From positions 680,699-744,698 of the forward strand of contig NZ_HE610959.1 of assembly GCF_000285515.1 (NCBI RefSeq): DNA of 64,000 bases, given 5' to 3'. The translations under genes and the position numbers were made by a program. Position 1 is the first letter of the stretch, and each line of letters starts with the position of its first letter. Source of the stretch: Paenibacillus senegalensis JC66 (GTDB lineage: Bacteria; Bacillota; Bacilli; Paenibacillales; NBRC-103111). Shown here in pieces: positions 26,205 through 34,507 of the stretch. Below the pieces are notes generated by a model. That model saw nothing but the letters and a program-made list of their open reading frames with translations. It was not told where the DNA came from and did not search any database.

Positions 26205-27103
26205 GACACCTCCAAACGTTTGCGCAGCTTAACCACCAGCAGACAGAGGAGAAGAATAAGAACGAAAAAGAGCATCAGCATCGCAGAAGTCATTCCTAGC
26301 TGAAAATATTGGAAGCCCAGTTGAAAGCCGTAAATATTCAAGGTTTCGGTTGCGAAGCCCGGTCCACCTTGAGTCATGGCATAGATCAGGTCGAACGTTT
26401 TGACCGCATCGATCATTCTCAGCAATCCTGCCGCAAAAATAGTGGGAAGCAGCAGAGGGAATGTAATTTTCCAAAACATCTGCCAGGTGTTGGCCCCATC
26501 GATCTTGGCAGCCTCATAATTTTCCTGCGGAAGCGTCGCCAATCCTGCCAGAACAATTAGGGTAATCATGGGCGTCCACTGCCAGACGTCTACCAGAATT
26601 AGAGACGGAATAGCTTGAGTAGGTGAAGCAATCCACAACTGCGGGTTTAGCCCGAAAAACCTCAGAAATTGATTGGCAAAGCCGATCGTCGGCTCATAAA
26701 TAAGCAGCCATACAAGCCCAATGGCAACAGGAGTTGAAACCATAGGCAGCAGAAACAATGTTTTGCTCAAGTTCTTTCCGCGAAAATTACGGTTAAACAG
26801 CAAGGCTATAGCGACACCAAGCACCAACTGAAATAGCATCGCGCCGAAGGTAAAGTAAAACGTACGGCCAAATGCCTTCCAAAACCGCTCGTCACTAAAC
26901 AGCAGATGTCTGTAATTATCCAAAGCCACCCAAATGGGACCGTCAATAGGAGACATGCTCCATTCAAAAAAACTTAAATACAACGTATAACCGATAGGGA
27001 AAACGATCATTGCACCGACAAATAACAGAGCCGGCAGCACAAATATTGTTTTCACGTGTTTTTCTAAAAAGCGCTCGATTGGTGTCACCCTCTCTCTGAT
27101 CAA
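26201..27103 (-). CDS. Carbohydrate ABC transporter permease, MalF/CUT1 type
   Basis: The 300-residue partner permease has six helices and the EAA loop NYEAAKIDGANTWQMFWKIT near residue 195, followed by FPLLLPTIFAAGLLR and the TQGGPGFATETL motif of sugar permeases. The start appears to be TTG 27103, preceded by GGACGAAAG; the N terminus contains RFLEKHVKTIFVLPALLF. It lies between the binding protein and the MalG-type gene. Confidence 0.92.
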   Translation of the reverse strand: MIRERVTPIERFLEKHVKTIFVLPALLFVGAMIVFPIGYTLYLSFFEWSMSPIDGPIWVALDNYRHLLFSDERFWKAFGRTFYFTFGAMLFQLVLGVAIALLFNRNFRGKNLSKTLFLLPMVSTPVAIGLVWLLIYEPTIGFANQFLRFFGLNPQLWIASPTQAIPSLILVDVWQWTPMITLIVLAGLATLPQENYEAAKIDGANTWQMFWKITFPLLLPTIFAAGLLRMIDAVKTFDLIYAMTQGGPGFATETLNIYGFQLGFQYFQLGMTSAMLMLFFVLILLLCLLVVKLRKRLEVS

Positions 27104-27226
27104 CTTTCGTCCAACAGGGCAGACAAGCCAAATCCGTTAACCGTCAGCCAGCAAGCATGACTACTAGCTGTTAACTTGGCTTATCCGCCTGTCAGTCTGC
27201 CGGGACAGGAAGATCCCAGGCCGCGG

Positions 27227-28549
27227 CTATTCTCTATCAATCAAATCCTGGAACTTGGCGTTTTCCTCCCGCGCCACTCTCTCGACATCACCGCCGCTGA
27301 TCGATTCGGTAATGATGGTTCCGACAATATCACGAGCAGCACCTACATTGATGACTAGAGGGCGATCATGACCTACACCGATCTGCTGCGACTTGTTCAT
27401 AACCTCAGCCAGTTCATCAGGAAAAGCTGCATTACCTTCGGGATCATCCCAGACGGATTGCCGGGCACCGGGGTTTCCTTTGCTTTGAATAATCAAGGAA
27501 TTTTCTTTGTTGGTTACCCATTTCACAAACTCCCATGCCGCTTCCTGCTGCTTAGATTTGGAGCTGATGGCTAATCCCCAAGCGGTGACATTCGTTGGCT
27601 TCTGCCCCCCGCTTCCCGCAGGGAAGAGAGCAAAACCAATATTTTCGACCGGTATAGCTGATTTTTCCGGATCAAGCATGTTAGGATAGACGCTGTCTGC
27701 GTCCGTAAACATAGCCACCTTACCCTGTACGAAAACGCCCATAGCCTGAGGCCAGCTCATATTCAGGACTCCTGGCGGTCCATATTCCCTAAGAAGGTCT
27801 CCATACAGCTTGAAGGCTTCAATAGCTTCCGGAGTGTCGAGAGTCGCCTTCCCGTCCTGCAGGAAATCTCCTCCAGAGCTGTACAGGAAGCTGGAAAACT
27901 GAGTGACAGCAGGCGAACGCTGTCCGCGGGCTACAAACCCATAGAAATCGTTAGCCGGATCATTCAGCTGTTCAGCAGCGGCCCGGAGCTCATCCAGCGT
28001 CTCAGGAGCCTTCAGGTTGTTTTCAGCGAAAATATCTTTGCGGTAATACAGAATTTCGCGTTCGGTAATGAGCGGGATTCCATACAAGCCCTCGCCGCCG
28101 GTTAAAGGAGCAATCGAACTCTCACTATAATCAGCCAAATCCCATTCCTCATCTTGGGCGTATTCACTTAAATCTGCCAACCAGCCGTTTCGCATGTATA
28201 GCTTTGCTTCCTGTAAAGGGCGGATCATAAAGATATCCAGGCTTGAGGTTCCGGATGTCAGCTCTACCGTAAGCTTCTGCGACAGCTGGTCTTCAAAGAA
28301 CTGTTCCATATTGACTTTGATTCCCGTCTCTTCTTCAAACTCCGGGACTAGCTCTTTAACAGCCTCTGTCCATGGGTGATTTGCAGTTAATACTCGGAGT
28401 GTAACTCCTTCAAAAGGTTTATCCCCTGGTTCAGCCCCTCCGGGAGAAGCTCCACCCTTTTCGGTTGGAGCACCGCTGCTTCCACAGCCTATAAGGGCGG
28501 CGGTTAACATGAGGGAGACTGAACCAGATGCCAATTTTTTGAATTTCAT
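27227..28549 (-). CDS. Sugar ABC transporter solute-binding lipoprotein, family 1
   Basis: The N-terminal signal with lipobox (AALIGCGSS, Cys near residue 22) and a Gly/Glu-rich linker anchors it outside the membrane. The mature part has the SBP_bac_1 pattern: TVELTSGTSSLDIFMIRPLQ, GIPLITEREILYYRKDIF, a PETLDELRAAAEQL hinge and AAWEFVKWVTNKENS. The length of 440 is usual. It is the first gene of the binding protein-permease-permease-aldolase operon and is preceded by composite promoter copy 2. Confidence 0.93.
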   Translation of the reverse strand: MKFKKLASGSVSLMLTAALIGCGSSGAPTEKGGASPGGAEPGDKPFEGVTLRVLTANHPWTEAVKELVPEFEEETGIKVNMEQFFEDQLSQKLTVELTSGTSSLDIFMIRPLQEAKLYMRNGWLADLSEYAQDEEWDLADYSESSIAPLTGGEGLYGIPLITEREILYYRKDIFAENNLKAPETLDELRAAAEQLNDPANDFYGFVARGQRSPAVTQFSSFLYSSGGDFLQDGKATLDTPEAIEAFKLYGDLLREYGPPGVLNMSWPQAMGVFVQGKVAMFTDADSVYPNMLDPEKSAIPVENIGFALFPAGSGGQKPTNVTAWGLAISSKSKQQEAAWEFVKWVTNKENSLIIQSKGNPGARQSVWDDPEGNAAFPDELAEVMNKSQQIGVGHDRPLVINVGAARDIVGTIITESISGGDVERVAREENAKFQDLIDRE

Positions 28550-28657
28550 CCTGAATCATCACCTTTCGATGGGATAATTAGTTGTACTGCCACTGTTGAA
28601 AGCTTGCATAAGCTGTCTGGTTTTGCTTGGTCGCGACCAATCTGACATCTTGTGTTC

Positions 28658-28723
28658 ATTATATGGTAGCGCTATCATATTGTATAATACATATATTGTA
28701 TCATTTCATAAGTAAAACTTATG
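28658..28723 (-). promoter_or_regulatory. Composite promoter: LysR-type site plus GCGC operator (copy 2)
   Basis: Read leftward: a perfect 17-base dyad (28707-28723, CATAAGT and ACTTATG around AAA), then -35 TTATAC (28682-28687), an 18-base spacer containing TATGATAGCGCTACCATA, and -10 TATAAT (28658-28663). The dyad fits the LysR T-N11-A form and centres about 64 bases upstream of the predicted start. The GCGC dyad matches the CcpA cre consensus except at one position. The sequence and spacing match copy 1 at 23271. The binding protein gene starts about 100 bases downstream. Confidence 0.75.
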
Positions 28724-28849
28724 ATAAAGTGTGTATTTGGCTTGCGTTCCAACAGCAGCCTATTAATAAGCTGATTCTTGTGTATGTTTTTGCCCTTTGG
28801 ACTCTGGTTAAAAAACTGTTTTGAAGCTTTCCATCCGGATCGCAACTGC

Positions 28850-29638
28850 TTAGTGGTGGCAAACAATCGTTTCTCCAGTTAAATAGTCTGATGCCGGACC
28901 TGCTAGGAACAGAACGATCTTCGCCATATCCTCGGGCTGGGCTACCTTCTCTAAGCGGGAGCCTTCAAAAGCCAGATGATCATCCGCGACCCGGGTTGCT
29001 TTGAACCGCCCGGTAGAGGTTGCCGCAGGAGCAATGCAGTTTACGTTTACTTCGTAGGGACGCATTTGTTCACCCAGACAGCGGGTGTAATGAGCGATCC
29101 CAGCTTTAGCGGAAGCATAGATAACCCCTACTGTTGTCGGGTAATGGGCGGCAGCCGATCCGACATTAATAATTTTGCCGCGGCGTCTCTCCCTCATATG
29201 GGAGCCCACATACTTGCACATGCACATGACATTGAGCAGATTGACATCAAGCACGTTACGAATATCCTCCACTTTAATATCCAGAGCATTGTTAGGATCA
29301 GGACGCGGAGAATTGGCACCTATGTCTCCACCCGCATTGTTCACAAGAATGTCGATGTGCCCGAATTGGGCAATAGCCCTCTGCGCAAACTTTTCGATCT
29401 GCTCAGGATCCGTCAGATCGGCCGTCAAAAAAGCACTTCGACGTCCCAAAGAACGGATTTCCTCAGCCACGGCAACACCTGAGGCCGCTTCTCCGAATTG
29501 AGCTGCAGCCATAGCGTTGACATCGTGAATAATAACGTCAGCACCGGCGCGTGCCAAATGCAAAGCGTAGTGTCTTCCAAGACCTCTGCTGGATCCGGTA
29601 ACCAAGGCGACCTGGCCGGATAAATTCATCTCGTTCAT
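28850..29638 (-). CDS. Short-chain dehydrogenase/reductase (SDR)
   Basis: The classical SDR features are in place: nucleotide-binding TGSSRGLGRHYA (residues 15-26), LVNNAGGD near 105, catalytic Ser in INVGSAAA and the YASAK pair near 175. The C terminus ends DYLTGETIVCHH, slightly shorter than in many SDRs but after the substrate loop. It would oxidise or reduce a sugar or polyol using NAD(P). It lies between the binding protein operon and the isomerase gene, in a gap that carries a cre-like dyad. Confidence 0.9.
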   Translation of the reverse strand: MNEMNLSGQVALVTGSSRGLGRHYALHLARAGADVIIHDVNAMAAAQFGEAASGVAVAEEIRSLGRRSAFLTADLTDPEQIEKFAQRAIAQFGHIDILVNNAGGDIGANSPRPDPNNALDIKVEDIRNVLDVNLLNVMCMCKYVGSHMRERRRGKIINVGSAAAHYPTTVGVIYASAKAGIAHYTRCLGEQMRPYEVNVNCIAPAATSTGRFKATRVADDHLAFEGSRLEKVAQPEDMAKIVLFLAGPASDYLTGETIVCHH

Positions 29639-29670
29639 AACTGCACCGTCCTCTGTTTACATGATTAATA

Positions 29671-29701
29671 AGTAGCGCTCTCAGGGATGATAGCGCTTAC
29701 T
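29671..29701. promoter_or_regulatory. Pair of GCGC-centred cre/LacI-type operators upstream of the SDR gene
   Basis: AGTAGCGCTCTCA (29671-29683) and TGATAGCGCTTACT (29688-29701) share the TAGCGCT core with both composite promoters. The second fits the cre consensus with one mismatch. The pair lies 33-63 bases upstream of the SDR start, so this gene appears to share the same repression. Confidence 0.55.
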
Positions 29702-29741
29702 TTTTTTGGTGGAAACGCCTATCTCGGATAGCTCAAGACCT

Positions 29742-30644
29742 TTATCCGAAAAATTGCTTGATCTTGCTTGTTAGAAACTCTACCGACTCCTTTAAATCAC
29801 CCAATCCGTTTACTCCGTCCTCAATAGAGATCCAGCCATCAAACTGTATGGACCGCAAATGCCCAAAGATTTGGTCATAATCATTAATTCCTTTCCCAAT
29901 CACTCCATGGGCTAGCGCTTCAGAATAACCCTGCAGCGAATAATCCTGTAAGTCACCCAGCGTATAGCCTTTCTGCAAATAGCGGTCACTGGCATGCATT
30001 GTTATCAGCCGGTGCTTGACCTGCTCCAACAGTTCCAGCGGATCCTCCCCGGCAAAAATTGCATTGGATGGATCGTAGTTGACCCCAAACCAAGGGGAAG
30101 AAATCTGATTAATGATTTCCAAATAGATGGACGAATGCTGGGCAAACTCGGGATATAGCCAAAAACCGTCCTTATAATGATTTTCCATGGTCAGATGTAC
30201 GCGCTTACACTCTGCATAAGGAAGCAGTTCCTGAATCGATTCCACTGTCCAGCGGATACCGTCTTCACGGGATATATCCGGCCGGCTCTGTCCCGACAGC
30301 ACCCGGCAGCTGCGAAACGAGTCCGGGCCCAGTTGAGCCATGACGTCAATCATTTGCTTCATCTTCTTGATTTCGTTCTCACGGTGTGTACGGCTGGGAT
30401 GAGTGAAATCGGGAGAGGTGCACATCATTGGTATCACAAGGCCCTGCTTATTGGCTGAAACCTTAATCTTCTGTAAATAATCTTCATCTGTATTTATCAA
30501 GAACAGAGGATACAGCTCCAGTCCTTCCGCACCCAGAGTACCGGCCATTTCTATCCATTCAAACAGTGACATTCTTCCATCGGATAATTCCTCCATGTAG
30601 CCTTTCGGAAATACAGAGATGCGTGGTTTATTTTTCTGGTTCAT
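29742..30644 (-). CDS. Sugar phosphate isomerase/epimerase-like TIM-barrel protein
   Basis: The 300-residue protein belongs to the AP-endonuclease-2-like (xylose isomerase-like) barrel family. Metal-ligand strands are visible: VHLTMENHYKDG, FGVNYDPSNAIFAG, LITMHASDRYLQ and DGWISIEDGV. Members epimerise or isomerise keto-sugars, inosose or hydroxypyruvate. ATG 30644 follows AAAGGAGTG. It is between the LacI gene and the SDR gene on the same strand, with a perfect LacI-type palindrome about 120 bases upstream, which suggests direct control by that LacI protein. Confidence 0.88.
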   Translation of the reverse strand: MNQKNKPRISVFPKGYMEELSDGRMSLFEWIEMAGTLGAEGLELYPLFLINTDEDYLQKIKVSANKQGLVIPMMCTSPDFTHPSRTHRENEIKKMKQMIDVMAQLGPDSFRSCRVLSGQSRPDISREDGIRWTVESIQELLPYAECKRVHLTMENHYKDGFWLYPEFAQHSSIYLEIINQISSPWFGVNYDPSNAIFAGEDPLELLEQVKHRLITMHASDRYLQKGYTLGDLQDYSLQGYSEALAHGVIGKGINDYDQIFGHLRSIQFDGWISIEDGVNGLGDLKESVEFLTSKIKQFFG

Positions 30645-30763
30645 TCCTACACTCCTTTGATGTTACTTAAGCTGGGGGCTTCTGTTTCAATATATCCCAA
30701 GACCAACAGAAGTTGCAGATCTGAAAAGAATCAATGGCAAACACTGTGTCTTCATCATTAAGA

Positions 30764-30777
30764 ATGAAACGTTTCAT
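30764..30777. promoter_or_regulatory. LacI-type palindrome upstream of the isomerase gene
   Basis: ATGAAACGTTTCAT is a perfect 14-base dyad, centred on CG like LacI-family operators, located about 120 bases before the isomerase start. The 12-base core recurs upstream of the LacI gene itself (31998-32009). Confidence 0.65.
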
Positions 30778-30835
30778 ATTTTTGAGGAAAAATAATCAGG
30801 TTTCTAGCCCGCAGTCTCGTAGGAACATAGATGTA

Positions 30836-31870
30836 TTATGCTGGAGAACCTGAAGATTCTTTAACAAACAATTCCGGTTGAATAAACAAATGAGACACTT
30901 CCGAATAGCTGCGGTTAGTTAACCGCAATAAGATTAGTTCTGCCGCTTTCTGACCTATAGTTGCTGGTGACTGACTGACATAGGTCACCGATGGCCTGAT
31001 TAGATTCCATTGGTATTCAAGCTGACCGTAGGTTACAAGCGTAAGTTCTTGAGGGATGCGAATTCCTCTATCACGGCAGGCCATCACAATTCCGGCAGTC
31101 ATATTGTTGTTAACGGAAAGAATCGCTGTCGGCGGTTCCTTCTGGTTAAGAAAATAGTCTACCGCCTCATAACCCCCGCTGAATAGAAAGTTCCCATAAT
31201 ATTGCGCCTCCTCCGGGAGAGCAAGACCATACAGGGAGAATGCATCTACTATGCCATCATAACGAATTTTCCCATGAACGGTGGATACATCGCCATGGAC
31301 TACGCCAATTCTCCGGTGTCCCAGCTCGACCAGATGACGGGTTAACAACTCCATGCCGTACCTGTTGTTGTCTGCCACAATGTCTGCCGGAAGTGATAAA
31401 ACCGGTCGGTCTACCAGAACAATCGGGATTTGACGCTCGAGAAGCGTCCTGATTTCATCATTGACCCTGCCGGTAGTACAGACGATTATGCCATCCACCC
31501 TTTTCTCGTACAGCATTCTCAGCTTTTTCCGCTCCATCTCGGGATCTTCCTTGGTTGAGCTGATCAGCAGCTGGTAGTCATGCTCATTCATGACATCTTC
31601 AATTGCTTTCGCCAAGGTCATCTGGAACGGATTCGTAATATCTCCCAATAACACAGCCAGCGTATTAGTCGTGGAAGATTTGAGACTCCTGGCTACCGCG
31701 TTAGGACGGTAATTCAGCTCCCGGATTGCGCGCCATACCTTCTCTTGAAGCAGCGGCTTAACTGTGCCTTCATGGTTAATTACTTTGGACACGGTGCCGA
31801 CTGAGACACCGGCCAACTTAGCTACGTCTTTAATTGTCGGTTTCATCATTGCTATTGGTACCCGTTTCAC
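30836..31870 (-). CDS. LacI/GalR family transcriptional regulator
   Basis: The N-terminal LacI helix-turn-helix and hinge are clear: TIKDVAKLAGVSVGTVSKVI, LNYRPNAVARSLKSS. The periplasmic-binding-like effector domain follows (IVLVDRPVLSLPADIVADNN, HRRIGVVHGD). The best ribosome site, AGGAGGG, is three bases before GTG 31870. ATG 31849 is closer to the family-typical start but has no site, and an open frame runs to 31897. It lies at the upstream end of the catabolic region and probably represses the isomerase and itself through the TGAAACGTTTCA sites. Confidence 0.92.
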   Translation of the reverse strand: MKRVPIAMMKPTIKDVAKLAGVSVGTVSKVINHEGTVKPLLQEKVWRAIRELNYRPNAVARSLKSSTTNTLAVLLGDITNPFQMTLAKAIEDVMNEHDYQLLISSTKEDPEMERKKLRMLYEKRVDGIIVCTTGRVNDEIRTLLERQIPIVLVDRPVLSLPADIVADNNRYGMELLTRHLVELGHRRIGVVHGDVSTVHGKIRYDGIVDAFSLYGLALPEEAQYYGNFLFSGGYEAVDYFLNQKEPPTAILSVNNNMTAGIVMACRDRGIRIPQELTLVTYGQLEYQWNLIRPSVTYVSQSPATIGQKAAELILLRLTNRSYSEVSHLFIQPELFVKESSGSPA

Positions 31871-31997
31871 TTCCCTCCTGTACACCATTCCAAGCATGCA
31901 GCCTAGCCTGCAAGTGGTTCTGCTGTTGGTTTGGTACTGCGTTATTTGTTGGGCTGCTTGACTCAGCGTTCCCTGCTATTTGCTAGCTAACATAACG

Positions 31998-32009
31998 TGA
32001 AACGTTTCA
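31998..32009. promoter_or_regulatory. LacI-type palindrome upstream of lacI
   Basis: TGAAACGTTTCA is a perfect 12-base dyad identical to the core at 30764-30777. It is about 130 bases upstream of the lacI start and fits autoregulation. Confidence 0.6.
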
Positions 32010-32126
32010 TTTACAATATAGTCGCTATTTCAAAATTCGTCAACCATATCTCAATTATTTGTTATGGTTCCCGGCAGGCCTGCATGGCACTGCCACACAA
32101 ACCCGCCAAAAGTCCTTCGTCTTAAC

Positions 32127-32276
32127 TCATTCATTCTTGACTCGCCAAGCGCTTATGAAAAAAGCGGCTGAGCCAATAAGCGGAAACAGGGCAAGCAAAC
32201 TTTGCTCCATAGCTTGACTTAAGGCAGTGATTGCAAGCAGGCTGCCCAATATAACGTATAAAAGCCTTTTCTTCAT
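32127..32276 (-). CDS. Small membrane protein (49 residues) of the YtrA-type ABC operon
   Basis: Starting at ATG 32276, which follows GAGAGGTGG, the frame encodes 49 residues with two hydrophobic stretches (LLYVILGSLLAITAL and LLALFPLIGSAAFFISAW). The longer open frame to 32444 overlaps the ABC permease gene and has no start signal. It begins 31 bases after the permease stop, so it is the last gene of the gntR-ATPase-permease operon. Function unknown; small membrane subunits are common at this place in such operons. Confidence 0.6.
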   Translation of the reverse strand: MKKRLLYVILGSLLAITALSQAMEQSLLALFPLIGSAAFFISAWRVKNE

Positions 32277-32307
32277 GGCTTCCACCTCTCTCAAGATTTT
32301 TCCCCAT

Positions 32308-32961
32308 TCACAGGTTTCGGGTAGAATAGATTCGGATGGTAATGCTGAGCGATATTCCCCCAATGACGAAAGCAAGCAAAACGAAAAGCAATCCCAGCAG
32401 AGGGGACGAAAAAGGAAGGGGTGACATAGTTCCAGCATTATCATGCTGCAGCGCCTTCATGATGCCGGGCAGTACAAATGGAGTCAGGAAGACCAGGAAA
32501 AAGAAAATGTATCTGGATTTTTCATACCCAAACCGATACTGGACTGGAATTAAAACTCCGAATATAACCGTGAATAGTAGAAGGGCTCTTCCGAAATCGT
32601 ACATATCGATCATGCTGATTGTAACCGGACTGAGTAAAACGGCAAGGGTATATAAAATAAAACAGCCGAAAAAAACTGAGAAAATAAACAAGTATTTAGC
32701 TGCTACAAGAGCCGTTCTTGTATAAGGGGTTGCACAAAGAAGCGCCGCTCCCCGATATTTGTCCTCCATCATTGAAACAGTATTGAACAGCAGGAAAACC
32801 ACATATAGCGTACTCAGAAAAAAAGCCGGAAATTCTCCTCCCGCAGTTAGCTTAGTTTGAATGAAGACTGGCAGTACAACTGCGGCAATCAGCAAGACAA
32901 TCCAGTATTTTTTTGCGAGCAGAAAGTCTTTTTTCACAAGATGAAGATGCATCCTGGTCAC
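32308..32961 (-). CDS. ABC-2 type transporter permease
   Basis: The 217-residue protein has six hydrophobic helices and the N-terminal amphipathic LHLVKKDFLLAKKYWIVLL typical of ABC-2 permeases, with MMEDKYRGAALLCATPYTR between helices. It forms the membrane channel for the ATPase encoded just upstream, with which it overlaps by four bases. Such GntR/ATPase/permease sets export antimicrobial peptides or respond to cell-wall stress in Bacillus, but the cargo here is unknown. Confidence 0.88.
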   Translation of the reverse strand: MTRMHLHLVKKDFLLAKKYWIVLLIAAVVLPVFIQTKLTAGGEFPAFFLSTLYVVFLLFNTVSMMEDKYRGAALLCATPYTRTALVAAKYLFIFSVFFGCFILYTLAVLLSPVTISMIDMYDFGRALLLFTVIFGVLIPVQYRFGYEKSRYIFFFLVFLTPFVLPGIMKALQHDNAGTMSPLPFSSPLLGLLFVLLAFVIGGISLSITIRIYSTRNL

Positions 32962-33806
32962 CTCCCAATATAACTCAACATAATATCTTCAATTGACGGT
33001 CTTTCGATAAGCGTATTGTTCATTTGCTGACGAACGGACGCTTTGTCCTTAGTCAAGCCCGAAAAACCATACTCGGTTTCCTGCAAGGTTAAGAACAAGT
33101 TTCTGGTCTGGTCATTCAGTTCTTTGGTGTCTCCTTTAACCAGCCCATGCTGATCCAGCAGAATATCTTTCTCCTCACTGAATACGATCTGGCCGTTGTC
33201 AATTAAAATAATCGTATCCGCCACTTTATCCAAGTCGGACGTAATATGAGAAGATAAAAAGACGCTTTTTCCATCGGCAACATACTCCAGCAAAATATCC
33301 CGCAGCTCCATCCTCACCTGAGGATCAAGCCCGCTCGCCGGCTCATCCATAATTAACAGGTCGGCATGGTGGGAAATGGCCAGGGCAATAGCATATTTCA
33401 TTCGCATCCCTTTGGACAGTGTTTCGATTTTTTGATTCAAGGACAGCCCAAATCGTTCTATATTCCGGTTGAATAGGCTGTTGTCCCAATGCGAATAGGC
33501 GGCCGCGACGATGTTTTTCATCTCTAATAAAGTAAGTCCTTCATAGAAATACCCTTCATCCAAAACGATTCCAAGACGGCTCTTGAATTCCCTTTCCTTA
33601 CTTTGGACATTCTCGCCAAAAAAATGAATTTCCCCGGCATCCTTCTGTATTAATCCAAGCAGCAGTTTAATGGTTGTCGTTTTACCGGCACCATTAACTC
33701 CAATGAATCCGGTAATACAGCCTTCAGTCAAAGAAAAACTAACGTCCTTCAATTGGAAATTCCCTAATTGTTTTGTTAACCCGTTAACCTCCAAAATCGG
33801 TTTCAT
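32958..33806 (-). CDS. ABC transporter ATPase (ABC-2 exporter type)
   Basis: The 282-residue ATPase has Walker A GVNGAGKTTTIK, a Q-loop near IVLDEGYFYEG, signature LSKGMRMK, Walker B LLIMDEPASGLD and the switch SSHITSD. It resembles YtrB/BcrA ATPases. Its start overlaps the end of the gntR gene and its end overlaps the permease gene, each by four bases, so all three are tightly coupled. Confidence 0.93.
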   Translation of the reverse strand: MKPILEVNGLTKQLGNFQLKDVSFSLTEGCITGFIGVNGAGKTTTIKLLLGLIQKDAGEIHFFGENVQSKEREFKSRLGIVLDEGYFYEGLTLLEMKNIVAAAYSHWDNSLFNRNIERFGLSLNQKIETLSKGMRMKYAIALAISHHADLLIMDEPASGLDPQVRMELRDILLEYVADGKSVFLSSHITSDLDKVADTIILIDNGQIVFSEEKDILLDQHGLVKGDTKELNDQTRNLFLTLQETEYGFSGLTKDKASVRQQMNNTLIERPSIEDIMLSYIGR

Positions 33807-34183
33807 TCTTCCCCCTCCTCAAACAGCAAATCCATCATGGCATACAGTTCATCTTTGCTTATCCCAAGTGAACGGGCCGTTTCCCAAGCCTCGGTTAACT
33901 TAACTTCCACCATGTGCCTTTTTGATTCCAACAGCAATTCGAAGTTTTCCTTGGCAACAAATGACCCTTTACCGGCCTTCGTTGTAATAAATCCTTCGGA
34001 TTCCAATTCGTCGTAAACCCTTCGGGTCGTAAGCACACTTACGCGCAAATCGTTCGCCAATGCACGAATAGAAGGCAGCATTTCCCCTTCCTTCAGCTCG
34101 CCGTGAATGATGGCATCTTTGATTTGATTTTTTATTTGCTGATAGATCGGCGGATCCGATGTATTCGAGATAATAATTTTCAT
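33803..34183 (-). CDS. GntR family regulator, YtrA subfamily
   Basis: The 126-residue protein has the winged helix PIYQQIKNQIKDAIIHGEL, GEMLPSIRALANDLRVSVLT and TRRVYDELESEGFI, then the short helical tail of YtrA proteins. ATG 34183 follows GGAGG; the frame extends to 34252 through the promoter. YtrA regulators repress their own ABC operon. A perfect operator dyad overlaps the predicted -10 region. Confidence 0.93.
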   Translation of the reverse strand: MKIIISNTSDPPIYQQIKNQIKDAIIHGELKEGEMLPSIRALANDLRVSVLTTRRVYDELESEGFITTKAGKGSFVAKENFELLLESKRHMVEVKLTEAWETARSLGISKDELYAMMDLLFEEGEE

Positions 34184-34202
34184 AGGACCTCCAAAAAAAC
34201 AA

Positions 34203-34252
34203 CTGTGTATTGACAACATACACAGTATATACAGAAGGCACAATATTGTCAA
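34203..34252 (-). promoter_or_regulatory. Promoter with overlapping operator for the YtrA-type operon
   Basis: TTGACA (34247-34252) and TATACT (34224-34229) are separated by exactly 17 bases. CTGTGTAT and ATACACAG (34203-34225) form a perfect eight-base inverted repeat with a seven-base centre, overlapping the -10 edge and start point. This is the arrangement expected for YtrA autorepression. Confidence 0.82.
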
Positions 34253-34315
34253 TGATTTGAACTAGCCTCGAAACCCACTCTTACATGCAAATGGGGGCAT
34301 TCCAATAAGTTCCCA

Positions 34316-34361
34316 AAATAAAAAAGTCGGGCGGATATTGTTCCGTCCAACTTTTTTATTG
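34316..34361 (-). terminator. Intrinsic terminator after the first SLH gene
   Basis: AAAAAAGT and GGGCGGA pair with TCCGTCC and ACTTTTTT around a six-base loop, with T runs on both strands. It lies 150 bases after the stop of the leftward SLH gene and can also shield the YtrA operon promoter. Confidence 0.75.
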
Positions 34362-34507
34362 CGGCTGCTTTTGTTTGACTTTGATTTCATCCGCTATATA
34401 CTTTTGCCACTCAAGAAACAAACTATCGGAGCCCTATCCTTGAATTAGAACAAGGCTGATCCTTCTTTGTTGTTGGATATGACTGGGCTCCGGCTCCTGC
34501 AGCCAAT

